Part shown: positions 56,560 through 64,000 of the stretch, in pieces
Layout: the number at the start of each line of letters is the position of its first letter
How positions within the stretch are numbered: position 1 is the stretch's first letter
NCBI GenBank assembly: GCA_007570785.1
Contig: ML664183.1
Span: forward strand, 18,523,368 to 18,587,367
DNA length: 64,000 bases
DNA from: Antilocapra americana
Lineage: Eukaryota; Chordata; Mammalia; Artiodactyla; Antilocapridae
Reading direction: 5' to 3'
Notes under the pieces: generated by a model
The model's database searches: none
What the model saw: the letters and a program-made list of their open reading frames with translations, nothing else
What the model was told of the DNA's origin: nothing
Program-made: the position numbers and the translations under genes

Positions 56560-57042
56560 CAGTTCAGTCACTCAGTCCTGTCCGACTATTTGCAACCCCG
56601 TGGACTGCTTCCCTCTCGATCACCGACTCCTGGAGATTGCTCAAACTCATGCCCATTGAGTCAGTGATGCCATCCAACCATCTCATCCTCTATTGTCCCC
56701 GTCTCCTCCTGCCTTCAATCTTTCCCAGCATCAGGTCATCAGGTCTTTTCCAATGAGTCAGTTCTTCTCATCAAGTAGGCAATGTATTGGAGCTTCACCT
56801 TCAGCATCAGTCCTTCCAATGAATATTCAGGACTGATTTCCTTTAGGATTCACTAGTGTGATCTCCTTGCAGTCTAAAGGACTCTCAAAAGTCTACTACA
56901 ACAGCACTGTTCAAAAGCTTCAGTTCCTTGTCACTCAGCTTTCTTTATGGTCCAACTCTCACATCCATACATGACTAATAGAAGAACCATAGCTTTGACT
57001 AGATGGACTTTTGTCCGCAAAGTAATGTCTCTGCTTTTTAAT
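56560..57042 (-). mobile_element. BovB LINE 3' 0.48 kb, minus (right arm of an inverted pair)
   Basis: Antisense BovB, starting AGTTCAGTCACTCAGTCCTG and ending near AAGTAATGTCTCTGCTTTTT. It covers the same part of the element as 55653-56110, in opposite orientation, with a small local duplication (TCATCAGGTCATCAGG-like at 56733-56745). More diverged than its partner. Confidence 0.93.
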
Positions 57043-57050
57043 CTTGATTT

Positions 57051-57291
57051 AATAGAATATGTGCCTGTGTGTTGCCATTTCAGTCATGTCCAACTCCTTG
57101 TGACTCTACAGAGTGTCTTCTGGAGCCCATCAGGCTCCTCTCTCCATGAGATTCTCCAGGCCAGAATACAGAAATAGGTTACCAGGCTCTCCTCCAGGGG
57201 ATCTTCCCTACCCAGGGATCACATCAGGTCTCCTGCATTGCAGGCAGATTCTTTACTGTCTGAGCCACCAGGGAAGCCCAATAGAATATGT
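57051..57291 (-). mobile_element. Bov-tA SINE with 12-bp target duplication, minus
   Basis: Body 57063-57279: GCCTGTGTGTTGCCATTTCA, CCATCAGGCTCCTCTCTCCA, CCTCCAGGGGATCTTCCCTA and the head GAGCCACCAGGGAAGCCC. Perfect duplications AATAGAATATGT flank it at 57051-57062 and 57280-57291. It inserted just beyond the truncated 5' edge of the BovB right arm. Confidence 0.96.
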
Positions 57292-57489
57292 ACTGGTTCA
57301 TATTTTGTGGTGTTTTAGAGAAATGCAAAGATTTCTGTGGTTGGAAACCTATTACTTAGACTGGAGAAGGGAATACAGGAAAGTATAGCTAAGGCAGACT
57401 GATCACATGCTTTAACGAGGTGTGTTTAAAAAGCTTAGTGAGAGCCATGAACTAGAAAAGCTTTACAGAGGAAGTGATAGTGAATGACT

Positions 57490-57705
57490 ATGTATTGGTG
57501 TGCTGTGCTTAGTCACTCAGTCACGTCTGACTCTTTGCGACCCATGGATTGCAGCCCACCAGCCTCCTCAGTCCATGGGGACTCTCCAGGCAAGAATAGT
57601 GGAGTAGGTTGCCATGCCCTTCTCCAGGGGATCTTCCCAACCCAGGTCTCCTGCATTGCAGGTGGATTCTTTACTGACTGAGCCACCAGGGAAGTCCATG
57701 TATTG
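57490..57705 (-). mobile_element. Bov-tA SINE with short target duplication, minus
   Basis: Body 57498-57697: GTGTGCTGTGCTTAGTCACT, CCCACCAGCCTCCTCAGTCC, CCTTCTCCAGGGGATCTTCC, then a short deletion before CAGGTCTCCTGCATTGCAGG, and the head GAGCCACCAGGGAAGTCC. Flanked by ATGTATTG at 57490-57497 and 57698-57705. Confidence 0.93.
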
Positions 57706-60700
57706 ATAGTGTGAATCAAAATTTTGATAGAAAAAGAGGACATTTGTCAAGGAGAGGGAAAATATAAGCCTCTCTAAAGTTATATTGTGGGCTTTGATAT
57801 GTCTTATAATGGTGTAATGGGACATGATTGGTGTATAGAATATATAAGGAAATCATAATTGGGGCCAGGCCATGGTTACCTTGAATATCAGCTCACAAAT
57901 CTGATACTTAACGATATAGTTAAGGAGAATCATTCAGGGTTTAGACCAGGGGAGAGATCTGATCTAATCTCTGTGTTCTTATTCCAGATCCTGCACTATG
58001 GCCCCTGAGGGAAGTGGCTTTACCGTAAGCCTTTTCTGAGGGATTAGCTAAAATAGGCCTACTTCCTAGTAAGAAGTTGTATGATTTCTACCACTGGCAA
58101 TTCTTAAGAATCAACTTTGTGTTGGTCACAATAAATCACATCCTTTTGATTTCCAGATGAGTGAGTAAAGCGATGTCCAGAATTTGATCAGAACACCTGG
58201 TGATTTTACTATTCATAGTATGCAGAACATAATTGCCTGTCCTGCATCTGTGTTTTGTGCAGTAGGGAACAGGACACCTCTATTAATGAAACAACTGTTA
58301 GAGGTCATTAAAACATAAATTAGGTGGAATTAGGTTGAAATTGATTAGAAAGAAAATGCAATGGTGACATTATTTTAACAAAAGAAGAGATTTTATTATA
58401 TGCAGTTGCCAATAATATGAAAGTGGAATGAGAATATAAGATGCAAACATAAGCCAGTAAAATATCATTTTAATATTAAAATGTATTCACAATAACTGGA
58501 AAAATTTTACAATTATGAAAAAATGTCTCCAATTCAAAATCAAATACAAGATTAAATCAGGATTTAGGGACAGATTCATTTTTCCCTCCTAAAATGCCAG
58601 TGGTCAAATTTCACTTGTGGGTAATGTGCCATAAAAGGCACCTGTTGACCAGTACTTTGGTGTTGGTCAGGAAAAACCAATCAATGTGCCAAATTATAAT
58701 CAGATAAAAAACTGTCCCACGCAGATGGCCATTTTGGCAAAGTTGAAAGAAACAATGTATAAATTAATGTGAATTGCTTTAACACATTATTTTTCTCTTC
58801 CAAGAAACTCAGTGTACAATACATGTGACTCCTGTTCACCAATTCAAGAGTAATTATGGGTTTAAATTAATCAATTAATTACTTGGTCTATCACTTGCCA
58901 GTTGCACAGTCTGGCCTCTCAGATACTTTAGAGACAAGCAACAATTTGGCTAAACAATATTAAATAAATAAACCAAGGTCACAAAAGAGAATAAAAATGA
59001 ATCTTCAGCTTCTAATATTTTGCACAGTTATTAGAGCAGTGCAAAATAAATTCCTATAAGGCTACCTGAAACAAACTGGTAGTTAAGCAAAGATACTTTA
59101 GTTGAAGTAATTAAATCAGGGGGATACGTGATGGTAGCAGTTATTGCTTATGACAAATTTGTTAAGTCGTGAATGAATGTGAAAATTCTGGTTTCCCATT
59201 CTGACCTAGTCTGTCTTTTTTTTTTTTAACTGTAAACTGGAATTCTTTATAGAAAGAAAAGGGGTTTAAATGCATGAGTTTACATATTTCTTTTTTTTTA
59301 ATCAAACCCTCCTTATTGGCTTATAAATATATATGAAAATTGATTTTAGAGGAGGAAAATCAACACAGCCCTGGGACTTTGGTGACCTTGACTTTTATCT
59401 GTAGCTTTACCAGTAGTCAGCTATATTTTAAAGCAAAGCTATTGATTCTCCATAAATAATTCTGTAAATTAACAGGAGTGACTTAGACAGTATTTGGATC
59501 CTATTGGTTATAAGATTATTCATTTTATGCTTTATTTATATACAGTGCTCAGTAATTAGAATTGAGAGCACAGAAATAAACCTGCTAATGATAAACATCT
59601 CCTCCATGAGAACACTATGATGTGTGGCATAGAATCGTGCTCAATAAATATTTAATTAATTAATGGATACCCAGAGAGCTGAGAGTGATTTGAATATGCA
59701 GGCGGATGATGAGCTTTGCGCACTAGGATAAAATTTGGGAACACTGTGAGGCAAGTGGGAGGGGCTTCTCATTTGACTCACTTATAGGCCCAGAACCCAA
59801 GAATCTATTTGTCCCATTCCTGGCTCATCATCTCTGCTGCAATTTGTGACTTTTTACCAAATTTGCCTTGTGTTTTTCTTTGAGGCTGTATCAAAGCCTT
59901 TGATGTGAAAGGTAGCAAATGAGGAGAACAGTGTGTTTTACTTAATGATGTTCTTTGAGTTCAAATTTTGTCAAGGAAAGTCAACTTTAATATACAGAAC
60001 AAGACACCCTTTGCTAAATCCTAAGGCGGCAACACATTGGATGGGCTCTTCATTGCATCTGGTTAATGGTTGGGCTTCTTGTGATTCACTATGGTAGTAA
60101 ACATTTCAACTTTTATGCTCAGATCTTTTCATTGAAAAGTGATTGTCAACCTGGGCCCTTGAAAACATGAAATAATGAAAATTGCCAAGTATGAGTGAGT
60201 GAGAACGGGAAAAAAATATGAGTAGTCACTGATATACCTCAAAGTGAGGATTATGTATTTTTCATCAGTTAAGTGTCAAAACAATTTAGAGTTAGGATTG
60301 ATAATTTTGTCAGCTACTACTAATGAACATCTTACAAAGTTGAACATTTCATAGTAGCAATAGCATGGACTTTCTGGGGTTTTGTTTTTGTTTTTCTGTG
60401 AAATTTTTGAAAAATTGACAAACACTTTTTTATTTTAGATGCGTATACTTCGTTTTGGAATCTCTTTTCTTAGAAAAATATTGGAAGTCTTTTCTTGAAA
60501 TCTCATTCATAAATACAGAGTCCAAGAATTTCCTTCAGTGCTAAAGTGTTTCTAAAATGAGTGAGCATGTAGTGTCCAGAGCTTGGTAGGGAGCAGAAAG
60601 GTCTCTGAACAATTGCATTCAGCAATCATGAAGAAGGATATGTTGTTAATATTTCAATATTTGTTATGTGACTGAGTTTTATTATCATTCACTCAACTCA

Positions 60701-61532
60701 TTAGTGTGCTTAAATGCTCTAGTCTAGAAATTGCAAAGAAAAATAGGACACTGACTCTTTTGTCACAGGCTGTCTCTGGTTTTCATGTACTTTATTTGCC
60801 TGCCATCTTAGGGCGTAAGAGATGGCTGACCAACTCTGTCTTATAACACAAGCAGAAGAGTTAAGATATGAATGATAAGGGCAGGAGAGTCTGTCTCTGA
60901 TTAAGACAGAATCCTAGAGACAGTAAGGAAGCAGGATGTAATCATTTTTCAGTTCAGTTAATTAACTGGAAATAATGACACACTGAAAGCACTGCTTCCC
61001 AGTTAAGTAAGAATGGAAAGAAGAGTCAACCAGCTAATTAAGATTAAGAATAAGAAAGATATGCCCTCTCTAACTGAACCAAAGAAGTACCTTAAATGGC
61101 TTATGGGGACAGACAAAGACCATGTCTCTTCAAAGAAAATTGCAAGTTCTCCAAAGAAACAGCAGCCGTCTTTACACACAGCAGAACTGAGAAGATAAAC
61201 TGCAGCTTGAGATTAAATAATATAAATCTCTCTCAAGGAATTGCTTTGGGTTTTTGTAGTTGAAAGTCAATTTTAGCATATTTTAGAATAGGAGAGGTGA
61301 GGATGGAAACGATATAAGCCCTCAAGAAAGAAGAAAGAATGGGAAATTAACAATAATAATGAAGACAGGCGTGAGAGAGCACTCTTTAAAAGCTAAGTTA
61401 ATTCTGAATTTCTTGGAAGCCACATTTTAAAAACATAAAAAAAAAGTTCTTTCATTTTTCAGTTAAAGGAATAAATAGATTACTTAAGAGAAATAAACTT
61501 TTTCATGCTGAGTACCAAATATATAAGGATTC
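57706..61532. other. No gene; 3.8 kb, the longest repeat-poor stretch
   Basis: No young transposon is seen. Faint old L2/MIR-type end at 59618-59665 (GTGCTCAATAAATATTTAAT). T runs at 59216-59229 and 59290-59299. A 61-codon open frame (61013-61198, lysine-rich, with KKIASSPKKQQPSLHTAELRR at its end) has no recognisable family. Many ATTA/TAAT motifs (for example 58862-58882) are present, as expected in AT-rich DNA. Confidence 0.5.
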
Positions 61533-62092
61533 TTTAAAAATTTTTTTAATTGGAGGATAATTCCTTTACAATATTGTGTTGGTTTCTGCCATATATCAGC
61601 GTGAATCAGCCACAGGTATTCATATGCCCCCTCCCTCCTGAACCCACCTCCCAGCTCCTTCCCTACTCCACCCCTCTGGGTTGAGCTCCCTGTGTCACAC
61701 AGCAAATTCCCCCTTGCTATCTATTTTACATACGGTAATGTATGTGTTTCCATTCTATTCTCTCAATTCATCCCACGCTCTCCTCCTACTGTTTCCACAA
61801 GTCTCTTCTCTATGTCTGCATCTCCACTGCTGCCCTGCAGATAGGTTCATCAGTTTCCTATGCATGCATTAATATACAATATTTGTCTTTCTCCTCTGAC
61901 TTATCTCACTCTGTCTAATAGACTCTAAGTCCATCTACCTCATTAGGATTGGTTCAAAAAAATTTTTTTATATGGCTGAGTAATATTCCATTGTATATAT
62001 GTACCACAATTTCTGTATCCGTTCATCTGTTGATGGACATCTAGGTTGCTTCCATCTCCTAGATATTGTAAAAAGTGCTGCAGTGAAAATTC
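61533..62092 (-). mobile_element. Ruminant L1 3' end, minus
   Basis: Antisense L1: AATTGGAGGATAATTCCTTT, TTGGTTTCTGCCATATATCA, CCTCCCTCCTGAACCCACCT, TCCCTGTGTCACACAGCAAA, TCCATTGTATATATGTACCA, TGTTGATGGACATCTAGGTT and TTGTAAAAAGTGCTGCAGTG. About 560 bases, 5'-truncated before the ORF2 end. Confidence 0.9.
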
Positions 62093-62234
62093 GTATTTTA
62101 TTAAGAATTAATTATGAAAAATAATTAATTATGAAATGAGTCCATAATAAAGCATTTATATGTATGATAAAGCTTATAAGTCTTTGGTAGCATCTAAATG
62201 AATAATGTTTATATATATATATCCTTTGCTTCTG
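62093..62234. other. AT-rich spacer with TA run
   Basis: A short TA run lies at 62211-62221, and AATTAATTATGAAAAATAATTAATTATG (two near-copies of AATTAATTATGAAA) at 62105-62137 is a local duplication. Confidence 0.6.
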
Positions 62235-62425
62235 ACCTCTTCTTAACTCTGCGACCATGAGTCAATGACTTCTCAGCTTTAGTCTCTGTGTCTACAAAAT
62301 CACTATACTAGTGCCTTCCTCAACAAACTGTTGTGGTGATTAAATGAGGTGACACTGAAGAGCAAAATCCCTGACACATAGTAATTGCTCAACAAAGCTG
62401 AGTTACTATAGTTATTATAATCTGC
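62235..62425 (+). mobile_element. MIR SINE, plus
   Basis: CTTAACTCTGCGACCATGAG, CAGCTTTAGTCTCTGTGTCT, ACAAAATCACTATACTAGTG, TGTTGTGGTGATTAAATGAG and CCTGACACATAGTAATTGCT follow the second half of MIR in order. Confidence 0.85.
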
Positions 62426-64000
62426 CTCAACGTCCTTATCGCCACACCACTTCCAAGACCTGCTTTGAATACTAGTGAGATCCAGAAATGGACTCTGACT
62501 TCATTTCAGGAAGCCTCCTTGCTTGGAATATCACTACATATATTCAAGAGTATCTAGAACATAAGTTATTAAACCCAGCAGCTGACCCTGAAAACAAATA
62601 ACTTATGTTTTATGGTGTCAAGAATCTGAAGCTGCTATAGGAGAGCTACATGTTACTTCTCAAGACCTGATTTTTTTTTTTTTATGTCTGTTTTCTCCTT
62701 CCTTTTCTGACTTTCTGGAGTTTATATATGTGAGGATAATGTGAGCTGGCTGGAAGAGGAATGGAAAGAAAACAAATTACAAAATGAGTATCGAGAATTG
62801 ACTAGTAGTAACTACTCTGGTTATCTTTCTCACTTGTTCTGCTGCAGCTGTGAATTGTGTTTTTCCATAAAGAGGAAACGAAGCTTGCAGAAAAAAATCA
62901 AAATCTTATGAGTACCTTTTTAGGGTGTCTCTGGAGATTTAGGGCTGAGCTTTAAATTTTTTCTAAGGTTTCTGAATCCTTCAAATTTAGGAAATAAGAT
63001 TTTAGGGTGCTCTCAAACAAATAGTTCAAATTCTCCATGCAGGATTTTAACTTGCAGTTTTCTGACATTGCTCTTAGCAACTCAATGATAGATATATGTG
63101 TTCTTTTTGCATTTAGTCAGAATAAAAGACATGAATATGCAATAAAATATTTTCTCCTCTCTAAAGTATAAGTTTTCCTTTTGTGTTTTTCCATATGTTG
63201 ATCCTTTATCCATGTTTGCTAAATTTGTGTTGTTTTATCACTACAATAGATTGTTACATTTGGCAAACACGTGCCATAGGTGGTCAAAGTATAAATGAGG
63301 GATATGGGTATAGAAACAAATATGATAAAAGAATCAGACAAGGGGTGAGGGGAGGACATCCTCCACAATATTGCTATGTGGGTAAATTAAAGAGTCACAC
63401 ACAACTGCCAAAAATAATGTTAAGAAATGTGATACTAGTTTAGCATCCCTGAGGCAACTGCAGAGGGGAAAACACTAAACAACGGGCTATGCTCCAGGGG
63501 TTTGCAGCCAGTTCTGATCTTCTGATTTCAAAAGTACACATGAGTGGAGAACATCCCCACCACCACCACATTAATTGTCCATGGTCCCTTTTCCTTGAGT
63601 TTTCAAATGACCTGGGCCATAGAATCACCTGGCCAGTGGTCCACACCAAGTAATTCGGTAGGATTTGAATCAACCTACCGAATTTGGGTGATGTATCTTT
63701 CAATCTATGGACAAGACAGTAGATGATAAAGTAGTGAGGTCCTCCTTGCAAAGTGAGAACATCCCTTCTGAAGTCTGAACTAGATCCTCCGTGGCTGTTT
63801 ACATGGCTTCCATAAGTTTCTTGGACACCCAAATTGTTCTCATGTGAGCAGATGTCCAGTCATTTGATTATTTTGTTGAAATGGGAATTTATTCTTAGAC
63901 AACCTCCGAGTGATCTTCCAGCTGTACTGTTCCACTCTTGTAATCCCTCCCCATCTTTTGTACTCATCTCTGCTCTTCTTTTGAATGTAAGGAAATCATA
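62426..64000. other. No gene; unassigned DNA with one hairpin
   Basis: T run at 62671-62684. A perfect 11-bp hairpin stem lies at 63652-63684. The 130-codon minus open frame (63832-63440) starts from a non-ATG codon in the supplied translation style, has no recognisable domain, and is treated as chance. Confidence 0.5.

Noticed and set aside
63440..63832. 130-codon minus open frame as a gene
   Set aside because: No recognised domain, no signal peptide or splice context; a frame of this size can arise by chance in 64 kb.

Overview
This window is nuclear DNA from a bovid ruminant (cattle, sheep, goat or a close relative). The evidence is the repeat content. BovB (RTE-type) LINE fragments occur in both orientations. 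There are about 20 Bov-tA/BOV-A2 SINE copies or pieces, whose 3' parts derive from BovB. Ruminant L1 3' ends, cetartiodactyl CHR-1 and CHR-2 SINEs and older pan-mammalian repeats (MIR, L2, MER5A, MER20, MLT1-type LTR, mammalian L1) complete the picture. The species cannot be settled from sequence alone. I see no functional protein-coding gene, no RNA gene, no CRISPR array and nothing bacterial or plasmid-like. The DNA is AT-rich and looks like a gene desert or the inside of a very long intron. Family names are given by reading against remembered consensus sequences, not by a search.

Layout. 0-13 kb is crowded with repeats: several BovB pieces, an L1 placed inside a MER5A, an internally deleted L1 (4.6-5.8 kb), an LTR-like stretch (9.6-10.2 kb) and a 2.4-kb BovB whose 5' part is inverted (10.57-13.03 kb). 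13-22 kb is mostly single-copy AT-rich DNA with a CHR-2, MIRs, an L2 and an odd SINE/BovB patchwork at 17.66-17.93 kb. 22-31 kb carries nested SINE/L1 insertions, a BOV-A2 with a small internal duplication, and an MLT1-type LTR inside a MER5A. 31-36 kb holds a CHR-1 inside an L2, an unexplained 195-codon open frame, a MER20 and the only recognisable gene-derived sequence: a processed pseudogene of histone H3.3 (H3-3A type) on the minus strand, itself cut by a later L1 3' end. 36-48 kb is mostly single-copy with scattered SINEs and one 0.6-kb BovB. 48.5-50.5 kb is a pair of old L1s meeting tail to tail with younger SINEs inside. 50.9-57.7 kb has three more BovB pieces, two of them forming an inverted pair, plus Bov-tA copies. 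57.7-64 kb is largely single-copy, with one L1 3' end and a MIR.

How the parts relate. Nothing here forms an operon or pathway. The working relation is between retrotransposons: BovB supplies the machinery thought to move Bov-tA/BOV-A2, and L1 supplies the machinery that made the histone retrocopy. Nesting gives a relative timeline: MIR, L2, MER5A, MER20 and mammalian L1 first; then CHR SINEs and the H3-3A retrocopy; then Bov-tA, BovB and ruminant L1 tails, several still with 8-13 bp target-site duplications. I did not find an undescribed biological system; the most interesting items are structural.
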